The translations under genes and the position numbers were made by a program. A stretch of DNA of 64,000 nt from Lycium barbarum (lineage: Eukaryota > Streptophyta > Magnoliopsida > Solanales > Solanaceae), in contig NC_083345.1 in the NCBI RefSeq assembly GCF_019175385.1, forward strand, positions 116,236,480 through 116,300,479, read 5' to 3'. Each line of letters starts with the position of its first letter. Positions within the stretch are counted from its first letter, which is position 1. Below are positions 34,796 through 46,200 of this stretch, one piece after another. The notes under the pieces were generated by a model. The model was not told the DNA's origin. It worked only from the letters and a program-made list of their open reading frames with translations, and ran no database searches.

Positions 34796-35152
34796 AGCCA
34801 TTGTTTCCGAACAATAAATTAGGATTTCGTGCAACTCTAAAAAGTAATGCACGTGAATTCTAATATTCAAGAAAGATTAGAGATACGGGTGGTGCACTAT
34901 ATATGTAGTTATTTAACGAAGACTTTGTCCTCTCACACGGTAAAAACAATCATTGAGAAAGTAGTTGGAAGCTGGCAAAAGCGGATTCAAAATTTTTATT
35001 TTGATGAATTTAATTTGTAATTTTTTATCATTGGACTCTTTATACCTTCAAAATTATGAGTATAAAATGTAATATTTTCTATAACTTTAAAGATATTTTA
35101 CATATATATCTACGGTGTATCAAAAATATTATATTCAAACTGTTCAGCTGAA
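34796..35152. other. no gene recognised
   Basis: AT-rich DNA between the triplication and the hAT-like element. Confidence 0.45.
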
Positions 35153-35160
35153 CCCGTGGT

Positions 35161-36492
35161 TAGGAGTGTTCATGGTTCGGCTTGGGTCGGTTATTGATTA
35201 AAACCATAGCCAAACCAATTTAGTCGGTTTTTAAATGTCTAAAACCATAACCAAACTAAGTAAAATAATAACCACCAATTTGGTTATTGTCGGTTTGGTT
35301 CGATTTTTTGGTTTATGACTAGCAACCATGAGACTTATCAGTAAAACATTAAAAAGTTGAAAAAGACATGTCTTTTTTTTTTTTTTTGTTCAAACGATAA
35401 CTTTTATTTATAGTTTAAGGTAGAACATACATCATAGAAACATTTTAACTATTAGTGATAGTGTAGTACTCAAGTTACCAAAAGTTGCTAAACTATTACA
35501 TATAGAGCTAAAAACTAATATAGTAGTGGTTGCACCATTTTTGTCATCAAGTAGAGCATATGAGCTTTTAGTTGTTGTTACAAACATACATATTAATTAA
35601 ACATAAAGACTACCTAAAATTAAAATTAAAATATATTAAATAAAAAAACTTTGTGTAATGATCCCAAACTTTGGGGCAGTACTTGCATTTTGCCCTCAAT
35701 TCTCCCATTTTATTAAAAAAACTTTGTGTAATGATCCCAAACTTCATATGTTTTTCTATCATTATCCCCAAGGCTAGGGTCTCGACTACAAGGAGTTGTT
35801 CTTTTCTGCTTTTAGGAGGATTACCCACGGAAGAAGTATCAGGGCATTACCATGTGCTTGAGTTGCAGCAAATGCTGATGTTACTGAAGTATCTTCTATA
35901 GGAACCTCCAAATCTACAACCTCTGTCCTTTTCATATGAAAAATATTAGAAGTTTAGGACCCATTCAGACAAGAAAAAAGAATGGTATAAATTTGAAAAA
36001 AAAAAAACAACCTAAAATCAAATGGCTGACAAAGAAAGACTAAAAATTTAAGTTAAAGACATTAGACTCTAACGTGAGCTTCTGTTAGTAGGTTTACACT
36101 TAAAGAGTTAAAAGACTTAAAGACATGGGCTTGGACATATTCTTAAAAACATGGTCCTGAACATATTCTTAAAAACATGGTCCTGGACATATTCTTAAAA
36201 ATATGGCCTTAAACAATCATGTGAAATAAGTAGACCAAAAATCAAATTAATGATTAAAAGGTATAAAATATTTATGAAAACTAATATTATACATATAAAT
36301 AATTATAAAATTTATGTATATAACTTATCGGTTTGGTTCAGTTATTTATTCGGTTATTTTTTAATAGAACCATCACCAAACCAAATATTATCGGTTTTTA
36401 AAATTTAAAACTAAATCAAACCAAACCAAACCAAATGTCGATTTTTTTATTCGGTTTGGTTTTGATTTTAACCAAAACCGTGAACAGCCCTA
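35161..36492. mobile_element. hAT-like element with a transposase fragment
   Basis: The 1332-bp element starts TAGGAGTGTTCATGGTTCGG and ends CGTGAACAGCCCTA, and is flanked by an 8-bp duplication CCCGTGGT (35153-35160 and 36493-36500), the size expected for hAT. Subterminal regions are filled with GGTTTGGTT-type repeats in inverse orientation at the two ends. The inside carries a BED-finger remnant on the minus strand and no complete transposase. Confidence 0.88.
35610..35828 (-). pseudogene. hAT transposase BED zinc-finger remnant
   Basis: The 72-codon frame contains ELRAKCKYCPK, the CxxC part of the BED finger found at the N terminus of hAT transposases. The aromatic part VWDHYTKF, which normally precedes the CxxC, occurs here after it because of a local duplication. 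The upstream copy of the same DNA (about 35717-35740) is out of frame. The His ligands of the finger and the whole catalytic domain are missing. It binds no DNA as far as can be told and is a decayed fragment. Confidence 0.75.
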
Positions 36493-36500
36493 CCCGTGGT

Positions 36501-36722
36501 TTAGATGCTACATCCGCCTTTGTTGGAACCTGGAAGGTTGCAGCCAAGGGTGTGGCTATCAACTAAAAAAAATGTGGAAATCAATTAATGAAGTGAGTGA
36601 AAATATAACTATATAAGAATTCAAGATTAGATTCCAACAGGGATAAAAGCCTTTGGTGATACTTTTTCTCATCAGTCTAAATTTTGGATGACAGAGATAC
36701 CCTATATCTGTAATGGTGGAAG
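36501..36722. other. no gene recognised
   Basis: Short AT-rich spacer between two transposon-like elements. Confidence 0.4.
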
Positions 36723-36723
36723 G

Positions 36724-37768
36724 TAGGGGTGTCAAATGTGGCCAAAAAGATGATGACCCGTTTAATCCGCTCAAAATTTATGGGTTTGGCTCAAGATAAT
36801 TTTATATTGGGCTGAGTTTAGCCCAACCAAACATAACTCATTTTAAATTGATCTCCAACTTAACCCAGTACAAGCCTAATTCTAGCCCAATTTTAAGATT
36901 TACTTAGATTTGGATTTGTTGCTTAAGATTTACTTAATGTTTTTACGGAAAAGGGCCAAAATTACCCCTGAACTTTGAAAAATAGTTTATTCATACCCTT
37001 CTTTATACTTTAGGGCCAATTATACCCTTACAGTTATACTATGGGGTCAATTATACCCTTATGTCTAACTGTTGCCACGTGTCATCATCCCAGTCCTTCA
37101 AAATTATTTTACCCTCAAATAATTTTTTACCCACTAAAATAACTCAACCCGACCCGAATTTTTTTTTCCAGCAAAAATAATACGGAATTATTTTTATTTT
37201 ATTTTGTTGGAAAAATTATCCGTATTATTTTTGCTGGAAAAAAAATTCAGGTCGGGTTGAGTTATTTTAGTGGGTAAAAAATTATTTGAGGGTAAAATAA
37301 TTTTGAAGGGCTGGGATGATGCCACGTGGCAGCAGTTAGACATAAGGGTATAATTGACCCCATAGTATAACTGTAAGGGTATAATTGGCCCTAAAGTATA
37401 ACGAAGGGTATGGATGAACTATTTTTCAAAGTTCAGGGGTAATTTTGACCCTTTTTCGTTTTTTTTATGTATACACAGTTCTTATATCATGTATCTTATA
37501 AATTTGTGGTGTGTTTGATATGAAGGAAAATATTTTTCACAAAAAATATTTTTTACAAAAAATGTTTTTCTCGAAAACATTTTCCACGAAAAATCCACAA
37601 AAATATTTTCAGAAAAAATATTTTTCGCAAAAAATGTATTTCTAGAAAATAGACCCTTAAAAAAAATAGGGTTAAGTTGGGCGGGTCATGACCTAGCCTA
37701 TTTTAGCCCATTTCAGCCTAAGTAACTTTTGGGTCAATTTCAACCCAACCTGCCTATTTGACACCCCT
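36724..37768. mobile_element. TIR element (TAGGGGTGTCAAAT ends), split by a foldback element
   Basis: Left end TAGGGGTGTCAAATG and right end ATTTGACACCCCTA are perfect inverted repeats of about 14 bp. The inner parts are rich in GGGTTGGGC-type motifs. A foldback element (36945-37459) lies within. The end sequence resembles non-autonomous hAT-type elements, but I found no clear 8-bp duplication, so the class is tentative. Confidence 0.6.
36945..37459. mobile_element. foldback MITE with ~245-bp arms
   Basis: The left arm (36945 to about 37190) and right arm (about 37210-37459) are near-perfect inverted copies separated by a short T-rich loop. The ends read ACGGAAAAGGGCCAAAATTA and TAATTTTGACCCTTTTTCGT. 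The element sits inside the TAGGGGTGTC element, so it is younger. A transcript across it would form a very long hairpin. No coding capacity. Confidence 0.9.
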
Positions 37769-38270
37769 AGTTAAATGCATAAGTATTTGATGTCGAAGTG
37801 TCCACAAATTAGTTTGGACAAAAAAGTAGATGAAAGGTCTTTGTCAAGAAGACTATCTAGAAGCTCTATTTTATCCTTGGCAGACTACTTGTCAAGCACT
37901 TCACCAGTGACATAACAAACAATTAATGTTTTTATCAGATAAATTTTAACATTTTTTAATCCCATTATCACAATGATTAAGAATAAAATGAAGCTTAATG
38001 CTGAAGAACTTATGTAAAGAATCATTGATTATTAATAGTAGTGAGACTATTGCCATGACAAGTCTTTATTTATCTCCAAAAGCTGTACAGAATTTTCCTT
38101 TCCGAGCAAAACAGGTGTCCAAAACCAATACTAAAAAATCCCCTGTTTCAAGGCTTACAACTTTTACAAGTTAGTGTTTAGTTATATTCCTATACCATTT
38201 GCTCATAAAAATTAAGCTCAATAAGTGAAAAATGAAATATTTGCATCATAAAATCCAAAACTTTCGTGAC
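37769..38270. other. no gene recognised
   Basis: AT-rich intergenic DNA with no supported feature. Confidence 0.45.
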
Positions 38271-38276
38271 CTTAGA

Positions 38277-39541
38277 GGGGGAATTGACGCAATGGTACAA
38301 GTCCTACATAAAATTGGCATATTTTTGACCCCAAATGTTTTAGCAAAAGTAGTCCTAAAAATAATGACATTATGGAGCCAAATTTATATTCAACCTCTAA
38401 AATCAAGCTAAGCAAAATATTCTTTTCTCTATAATCAATAGAATTCTTCCCCTAATTAATAGTAACATAATTTTGCATAATAGAATCCTTTTATCAATGG
38501 TGTCTACTTGGACTAGAATCCATTCAAATAATAGTTCAAAATGATTTCTTCCTACTTTTTAGTCAAATTAGCTTCTATAACGCTGAAGACTTTCTTCATC
38601 TTCCATATATTATATCTAATATAACGTCTATATTCTACGGTCAAAATACATCAAGAAAAAAATTATTTTTTACTTTAAACCTTAAAAGGTTATAATTTTG
38701 CATATTTAATGCATAGTTTGATATCATATTTGTATCCTTTTTTATACATAATAAATATACATTGTTTAATAGTATAATAATATTTGTGTGTGTGTATATG
38801 CGTTTGTGTTTATTTGGCAAATATTCCCAGCATATTTTTGCAGAATAGGCAAAAATACATCTGATTTATAGTAACATACATTAAATATTTATAAAGTAAT
38901 TATGGTATATTAAAATTTTAATTAGGAATATTTTGGCTAACTCTATGTATGTGCTACATTGTATACATTCTTATCATTTGTATACATAACTGAAGATGTC
39001 TTCACATATCAGAAAGTTTGTCTATATCCAATTCTTAGAATGTATACATGGTGTTTCAGCATGGTACTTCACAATATGTGTCAGAATGTATACATGATAC
39101 TTCATAGTATATATCAGTATGTATACATGGTACTTCATAATATACGCATCAAAATGTATGCATGGTGCTCTTCTTCTCCGACGAATTCTCAAAATGCATA
39201 CATAGTACTTCACAATATATCATGATAGATTTTCGATTTTGATCGGAGAAATTTAAGAAGATGGAAGGAAGGAAAAAGAGTGAAAAAATGGATGAGATAT
39301 ACACAGTAATGGAGAGATGGAAGAAATAAGAGAGAGAGAGAAAAAAACATTGGAGAGATTTTAGGTGGGTGAATAAGAGAGAGGAGGAAGTTGTGAGAGA
39401 GAAAATGGGAAACAAATATGTGGGGGCTAGTTTATGGGTCATGTGGTACAATTAATGGCCATTTTGTGCCAACTAAATATTAAAGCTTGACTAATATATG
39501 TCAATTAAGTCTGAGAATTACCACACCATGCCAAATCCCCC
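38277..39541. mobile_element. candidate TIR element
   Basis: The left end GGGGGAATTGACGCAATGGT and the right end CATGCCAAATCCCCC are imperfect inverted repeats, flanked by TTAGA on both sides (38272-38276 and 39542-39546). No transposase. It contains the 40-bp tandem array at 39040-39215. The 5-bp duplication does not assign a superfamily on its own. Confidence 0.4.
39040..39215. repeat. tandem array, ~40-bp unit
   Basis: About four imperfect copies of a unit with TGTATACATGGTACTTCA(C/T)AATAT. Open frames across it in both strands are repeat artefacts. Confidence 0.75.
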
Positions 39542-39546
39542 TTAGA

Positions 39547-40272
39547 GAAAGAAGTTAGTCCAAACCTCTAGGAAGATACTTATATTTTCCAGTTTAACTA
39601 TCCGATATCTGAAGATCACAGACCCGATTAATTCTTTTGGCACCGTATAGACCCATTAAGGAATTCGTGTCGTGTAAACCTCCCAAGGGGTAAAGCATTC
39701 CCTACTGCAACAGCTCATTTTAGAAAATCCAAACATGGGTGATGTGTAAATTTCACAAATAGCCCCTGTAATTGAGAAATAGCCACCATCATATAGTTTC
39801 AAATTTCATATGTGGAACTCCAATTACAGTGGCTATTTTTCAAAGACATAATCGAAAAGTGATCAGTGCACGGTGTGTTCATGGGTACTAAAATCAGAAT
39901 CAGCCCATAACTAAGTTTTCTAAAAAGTGAAGAAAATTCATCAAATGCCTTTGCCCATAGCAGAAATAAGGTAAAATGGAGCAAACTTGAGCAACAAAGA
40001 ACTTTTCAAAAAGAAAACCACACAATTTCTTACTAGTGACAGTTGTGGTTCTAAACTCCACTACATATCTTACATTTTTTTTAGAATACTATAATAAGTC
40101 GACGTTCTTTACATCAAGTAGTTCAAAATTGTTGGTTATAGCTACCAATTTACCACGTTAAATAGCTATATATATGATATTTACAATAGTGTATACCACG
40201 ATTAGGAAAGCAGGTGCAACTAAGGGAACCAAATACTACCCTTGCACACAGAAAGGACGATCCCACGTTCCA
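39547..40272. other. 3' flank of the ATG18a-like gene; no other gene seen
   Basis: AT-rich DNA downstream of the stop codon on the minus strand. Probably includes the 3' UTR of the autophagy gene, but its end is not visible. Confidence 0.45.
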
Positions 40273-43200
40273 TTACGAGGCCTTGTCAGACTTGAGAAAG
40301 TTGTGAATCTCCAACTGAGTCATCTCTTTGCCAGAGGCTGGGTCAAACTTGCATCTAATAAAGCTGCGTGACAAATTGATCACATATCAATAATTTGACC
40401 AAGTGAATCTTACCAAGAGAAGTAAATGTAGGTAAGCAGGAGCGAAACATAAGCCAAATTGAGAAATGTTTAAAAAGTCATTAAAACGCGCTCAAACCAT
40501 AAATTGGAAAAACCAAATTAACAGTTGAAAGAGAAGTAAATTTCTGTGCATATGCATTAGCAAGTGTTTATGTGGGGGAGAGATACTCCAGCAAACGAAG
40601 GGAAAAGTTAAACGGTCAATCACACACGCCAAAAATCTTACATTGAGAAAACCGTTATAATAGTGGAACAAGTAACAGTCACATATAAGTAAGGAAGACC
40701 ATTTTTTTAATGAGTGTGGTGTCCGGGCCAGCTTGCATGTACCTCTAACTAATTCCACAGGTACCTGATACCTCCCACCAGCACAGGTACTGGACAACTC
40801 TATCCACCAAGGCCTGGATAGATGGGAAGAAACCAACTAGGTCTTTGCATCCGTGGGGAATTAAACCTAAGATCTCATGGTTCTCAACCCACTTCATTGA
40901 CCACTCGGCCACCACACCCTTGGGTGCAGGAAGACCATATTACTTCTTAATTAAATAACACTTATTCTTCAGCTAGTTGGTATTTTTGCAGCCCTTTTTT
41001 GTGGGTTCTAATTTTTGGTTTCAAGTCTCTGTGGATGAATTGAATTTATCTTTCTTCACCCAAAAAAATTGATGGTGAACCAGCATATTAGCATTTCTCT
41101 TTACTCCTTAAGTAGTAAACTAAGAAGCTCATGCTATGGCCACTTTTTACGTATCGTCAGGCTAAACTAGTAAACTAAGAAGCTCATGCTATGGCCACTT
41201 TTTACATATCGTCAGGCTAAACTGTTTTATACATAAACACTGCTAATAGTACACTATGTATATATCCATACACAGGAAAGTTAAAATTCTTTACTCTGTG
41301 ACATGTCGCACAATATTTTGTCAATTTCATCTGTCAAAACAAGGAAAGCATAGTAGAGAGAATGCAAGGTCTGTGCTTAACTCTCTCTGTCCTCCAACAT
41401 AGACCTTTTTCGAAGTAAAGGTATTCGTATGTACTACAAGAAAGATTAAGTAATATGGATCAAAAAATTCTCAAAAAAGTGGACCTACCTTCCATCCAAG
41501 CCAAGAATTAACAATGTATTCTTTTCGTGACCAAAAGTAACAATGTACTCAGAATCTCCAGGCAATCTGAATTGAGCCACAGACCACTCTGAGCTAAAAT
41601 ACTTTGGAAGTACTCCTGCCAAAATGAAACCCAAATTCAGAGCCTGAGAAAAGTAATAGAAGCAATTTTTTTTGAGTATGCAAGTGAATCAAGGTGTACG
41701 GCATAACCGATCTTAAGTCCGATAAAAGAGGGGGGTTGCGCTTGGTTGACCACCAACGGAAAAAAAATTGTTATGAAAATCCAGCCCCAGCTAATTTGTG
41801 ATTAAGGTGTAGTTGGTTGATGCATGTGGGTCACCACAGTCAAAGATAAATCCTTTTCGATTTTAAACAGCCCTATTACAACGAGTTAAGTACTCCCATG
41901 ATCCTCCAATTTATCAGAGAAAAACAAGTGATGTTAATTCGTTACACCCAAATAAAGCAAAATTTGTCAGGCAAAACTTGTGCACTAACACAGATCCTTC
42001 ATTATTAGTCTCCAGATGCATGGAAGTTAAATCTATTTAACTGTCGATGTGGGTGTTTAAATAAGTTACAAATAATACTACTGTACTAGCAAAAGCTACA
42101 GTTTAACGAGTATTAACTCCACCTTGAGGTTAGAAATATTCATCTGTGGCCACAATAAATAGACCAAGAAGGCAAACGCTTTTGTGCAGGAAAGTTCAGG
42201 GGGGTAAGGTCTTTATAGTAGTGATATCCCAATTCTCTTATGAGGTGCGCATGAGTAGAATAATGCAGAATTTAGAGAACTCCTGATAATTGAAAAATTC
42301 ACTTGCATGCTGTTAGGATATAGTTTCATTAGATATATGAGGGAAGGGGAATGTTAATGAGGAACGAGTGAACTAATATTCACAATGAACAAAATAAGAG
42401 AGAATCTAATCTAGAGGGAACCCAAATTGAAAGCCTTTTAAGTGAAAAGACAATATGAAAGAGGGGAAGAAAAAGAACAAAGTTGTTAGTGCTACTGCAT
42501 AATTGTACAACACGAAATCTGAAAAAAAAAAAAATACATGGAAATAAATTAGTAAATCATGAGTTTGCTTTCCCCCAGCCATTTATTTACACTTTCTTGA
42601 ATCATATGCTTTATCTGCTTCCAAGCCATAACGATGTTAGAGGCCAAAAACGGTAGATGGCATTAGATAAAAGCTTAGGCAATAAATGAACTGACAACGA
42701 GTTAGAGACTCACGGTAGATGGCATTAGATAAAAGCTTAGGCAATAAATGAACTGACAACGAGTTAGAGACAATCTTGTTTTTACTCTTTTGGATGTAAA
42801 TTCAATGCTGTAAATTTTTGGATACCAGCACTTTGTGCTGATGATTTATTATACAGTCTGTTACCTTGTCCAAAAAAAAAAAAAACTATGGCTTTTTAAA
42901 AGCAAGGATAATTTAGATACAGCAAGGTGACAACCTCAGTTGTCCTTTTGGCAATTAGACTTTATAAGTGTAAAAAATGCAAGTGCCTAATGTGGGATCA
43001 GAGTTTACTTAAAGCTGACTAGTTCTTAGGCCAATTGGTCAAGAATGAAGTGTGATAAGGGAAGATTAAGTTGGGGATCTCATGGAGAGATATTTAGCAA
43101 GTAGGCTGTTGCAGTCTGTGCTAACCGCTCGGGAGCATTTGTCAGCTGAAAACAAGTCCACTGCTGTTAACTATCATTCGAAGATATTTGTATTTGCATG

Positions 43201-45992
43201 TGATAACTCGCCATACTTTTTTCTATAAAGTCATGGTCCAGGACATCCATCCCTAATGTTGAACAAAACACATAAGGCATCCAGATCAAAGGTCGAATAG
43301 CTTATGGTGTGTTTTGTATGAAGGAAATTGTTTTCCCAGGAAATAAGTGGGTTTCTTATTTATTTTCTGGTGTTTGGTAAGTAAGCAAAAACTTTGTCCC
43401 AAAACTTTGTATATAATCTAGGCAAACACTATGGGGGATGGCATGGGGGTAGAGGTGCGGGGGTGGTGGGGATGGGGAATACGGGGGTTAGAGGGTGGGG
43501 AGGAGACAATCAATGTAGAATGCCACTACGGAACTTATTTTCCCTGCTTTCACTAGGGAAGTCATTTTCTTTATTTTTAAGGAACTTGTTTTCCTAGAGA
43601 AAATGTTTTCCAAAAATTTTGATCAGCCAAACATGACAAAATTGGAAAATGTTTTCCTCCATACAAAACACACCCACGGAAGAATTCCACATGACTGTTT
43701 GCAACAGAGAGAGAGAGAGAGAGAGAGAGATCAGAAAACGTTAAATGTGTATCAGAAGGGAACCATACCTTTGATGAAGGAGAGTGGTGAACTTGATGCA
43801 GCCAAAGTAACACGAAAATTAGGAGAATTTTTTGTCTTATCTTGATTCCCCAGATTGACCTTGAGCCTAAAAACATGAACAGTGCCTTTGTCACTAGAGA
43901 CTGCTAGCCACTGAGCAGTCGGAGAGAATGAAATACTGTGAATTTCTGCTCTATCAGCACCTCTCCTTACCTGTATCATACATGCCATGTGATTTGCCAA
44001 AACTAGATATTTCAAAAATACAGTTTAATTGGTACTAAGGAAAGTTAAAAGACTCAATCACGTCTGTATGTATGGATTACGTAGATCTCTAAGCAGGCAA
44101 AGTAGAAAAAGCAAACCATCAAAAGTTACAATCTATATCCGATGTGTCTAAAATAGAAAGGACACTTGTAATTATTGGAAATATGAAAAATAGAAAGAAG
44201 ATAAAAGGAATTGGCAAAAATTAACAACATTATTTTCTTTAACTCTAATTCCTCTTCAAGATAAAAAAAAAAAAAAAAAAAAAAAAGTTGATGCAGAAAC
44301 GTCTAGCTTTCCTTCGTTCTAGAATTGTTCATGCAATATCCATATTTGACCCAAACGGAGGTCGACAAGGAATGTTCCAAGCCAAAGGCACAAATGAATG
44401 ATGATTTATATAGAAGAAGAAACTCCTATATTCAGTTTTAATAAATTACAATTTGTTGTCACACAAGGGTGGGGCCTAATGGACAATGAAGTGGGTTGAG
44501 AATGAAGTGGGTTGAGAATCATGAGGTCTCAAGTTCAAATCTCAGCTGACACACAAGCATTGTGCGATTTCTTCCCCATCTGTCAAAGCCTTGATGGACA
44601 GAGTTACCCGGTACATGTACTGGTGGGAGGTAGCAGCCACCCTGTGGAATTAGTCGAGATGCACGCAAGTTGGCTCGGAAACCACGGTTATCAAAAGAAA
44701 ATTACAATCTGTTCATAATCGAAGGTTAATATGAAGGCAGAGGCAAGCAAGGAGTGGACACTGAGTACCAAATGCATGCTAAGACTTTCTGAGTCATGGA
44801 TCAAGGGGAAGGGAACACAGAGTAAAGACTCAATAGGTAATTTTGAGACATTAGAAAATGGTTTATAGGGACAGTTTACTTGAGAGTAGCAGCAGAAGTC
44901 AAGGAATTTCAAAACAACAACGTCATTAAGCTATCCATGTTTAGCATAAGCAAATGACATCAAAGCAACGTTGTTTTGACTTTTGATCAAGGACGAGGTC
45001 CGTTTTTGCAGTCTAAAAGCTACGAATTATTCATACTTTGGTGTAACAGAAAAATATGAAATTGCTTACTATTACTTACAAAAGCTTTGTAATAAAAGAA
45101 TATGAAATATCCGGACTGAACTAAACAACATTCAAAATCTTACCTCCTGCAACAATGTACCATCCTGTGTGTTGAAAATCCGGATAAGAGTACCCTTGAT
45201 ACTTGCTGTTGCCAGCACATGCCCCTCATGACTAAGAGCAAAAGACGCAATCCTAGAATCATGTGCAAAAATAAACCTAGTCCTTTTTGATGTGAAATGC
45301 TCAACCCGAACTTCACCATTTTGCAACCCAGGGCACACCAGCACTGGTGATCCAGCCTTTTGTGAAATTTCACAGAGTCCCTTTGGGTTTGAAATTGTCT
45401 CAATCTGGTGGACGAGCTTCACATCAGCAAAATTATATATATATACCTTCTGCTCAAGTATAACTACAATGCAGTCCCGTCGAAGCCGCACACTGCGCAC
45501 AGCCGACCTGAAACAGAGCTCACCGATGCAGCGGCTCTGATGGTCATCCCAAATTATGACCTTGTTTCGAGGATATTGTGGGTTATCTCCATTTCCAACA
45601 AAGACTAGTATATTGCTTCTGAAGAGCATCTCAACAATTCCAATACCACCTCCATTATCAAAGTATCGCCGGAACATCTCACAGAAAGGGTCACAGCTAT
45701 AGACACTAATGCCACAATCGGTGCCAATGGCAAAACAGCTACCATTTTGATTGAAGGAAATGCGGTACAGAGTCGAGATTGATTTATTGATGAAGCCATT
45801 GCTAGGGGATGAATTAAGGTGACTTTGCTTAGGATCATTATCTACCTGTTCAACAGCAGCTTGCTGTGGCTGAAGCTGTTGTTTGTGTTCTTCTTCTACT
45901 TGCTCTAAGTAAGGTTGAAGCATTGGTGGCAAAAACTTTGGACTAGTATTTGGGTGCTGAAATTGTGGGGGGAAAGGGGAAACAGTGGCCAT
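40273..45992 (-). CDS. ATG18a: autophagy protein ATG18a-like (PROPPIN, WD-repeat)
   Basis: Four coding exons (45144-45992, 43769-43970, 41489-41615, 40273-40363) join in frame with GT-AG introns to 422 aa, close to Arabidopsis ATG18a. Exon 1 codes a low-complexity N terminus (Pro/Gln-rich, to about residue 50) and WD-type blades: [57 protein letters not shown]. The phosphoinositide-binding RRG motif (VRRG, residues 284-287) is read across the exon 1/2 junction and is followed by [20 protein letters not shown]. Exons 3-4 encode the last blade and a tail ending [10 protein letters not shown]. By family knowledge PROPPINs form a seven-bladed propeller, bind PI3P and PI(3,5)P2 on the phagophore and act with ATG2 in autophagosome growth. 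The ATG at 45992 is the first in frame. Function is inferred from homology. Confidence 0.95.
40703..40927 (-). mobile_element. tRNA-derived SINE with TSD, in ATG18a-like intron 3
   Basis: Read on the minus strand it has box A GTGGCCGAGTGGTCAATG, a box B-like stretch, CTGTGCTGGTGGGAGGTA and an A-rich tail. It is flanked by AGGAAGACCAT on both sides (40692-40702 and 40928-40938), a clear target-site duplication. It lies in the same orientation as the host gene and belongs to the same family as 4467-4690 and 44458-44698. Confidence 0.93.
41111..41223. repeat. 57-bp tandem duplication
   Basis: Two copies starting AGTAAACTAAGAAGCTCATG differ by one base. A very recent local duplication in intron 3. 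Confidence 0.9.
42650..42775. repeat. 63-bp tandem duplication
   Basis: Two nearly identical copies starting ACGGTAGATGGCATTAGATA. Recent intronic duplication, with no coding effect. Confidence 0.9.
43306..43674. mobile_element. MITE with GGTGTGTTTTGTATG ends
   Basis: Inverted ends GGTGTGTTTTGTATGAAGGA and TCCTCCATACAAAACACACC enclose a G-rich centre (43434-43505). No coding capacity. A similar end motif (GGTGTGTTTGATATGAAGG) is present at about 37508. The superfamily is uncertain. Confidence 0.7.
43971..45143 (-). other. ATG18a-like intron 1
   Basis: Donor GTAAGATTTTG and acceptor ATGATACAG. Contains the SINE 44458-44698 on the plus strand and a poly(A) tract at about 44263-44286. Confidence 0.9.
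44458..44698 (+). mobile_element. tRNA-derived SINE with 15-bp TSD, in ATG18a-like intron 1
   Basis: Box A-like GGCCTAATGGAC, box B AGTTCAAATCT, then TGTACTGGTGGGAGGTAGCA and TTAGTCGAGATGCACGC. It is flanked by AAATTACAATTTGTT (44443-44457) and AAATTACAATCTGTT (44699-44713), a 15-bp duplication with one mismatch. ATGAAGTGGGTTGAGA is repeated between box A and box B, so the spacing is longer than in the sister copies. It lies opposite in orientation to the host gene. Confidence 0.93.
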
Positions 45993-46132
45993 GGACAGGG
46001 ATTAGGAATAAGTTTTAGAGATGTATAAAGCTGAAGTTCAAAGCTAAATGGGTAATGATTTCTATCTGATATTAACCACCACGTAGACGATCATCAATCT
46101 GCATCAGAAAGACATAAAATATAAAACTAGAT

Positions 46133-46200
46133 GTACTATTATTAAACGGATAAGATATGATACTACACTTGATCTTAGCCAAAAGGCCAAGGAAGATATA
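46133..46200 (-). pseudogene. U2 snRNA 5' fragment
   Basis: Read on the minus strand, GGCCTTTTGGCTAAGATCAA followed by GTGTAGTATC matches the highly conserved 5' end of U2 snRNA. It is followed by ATCTTATCCGTTTAAT, a diverged form of the next U2 segment. Only about 68 nt remain. The Sm site, stems III-IV and the plant upstream element are absent, so it is a retro-pseudogene or fragment. It lies in the presumed 5'-UTR intron, in the same orientation as the gene. Confidence 0.88.

Larger units (their letters stand above)
40364..41488 (-). other. ATG18a-like intron 3
   Basis: Donor GTAGGTCC and acceptor CACGCAG. Contains a SINE on the minus strand (40703-40927) and a two-copy 57-bp tandem repeat (41111-41223). 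Confidence 0.9.
41616..43768 (-). other. ATG18a-like intron 2
   Basis: Donor GTATGGTT and acceptor TTTTGGCAG. It contains a 63-bp duplication (42650-42775), a MITE with GGTGTGTTTTGTATG ends (43306-43674) and a (GA)n run at about 43706-43730. The 42480-42540 and 42870-42890 parts are A-rich. Confidence 0.9.

Noticed and set aside
37201..37220. Promoter or miRNA gene in the foldback centre
   Set aside because: There is no independent evidence beyond the palindrome; it was kept as a transposon only.
46133..46200. Functional U2 snRNA gene
   Set aside because: Only 68 nt, no Sm site and no plant snRNA upstream element; a pseudogene fragment.
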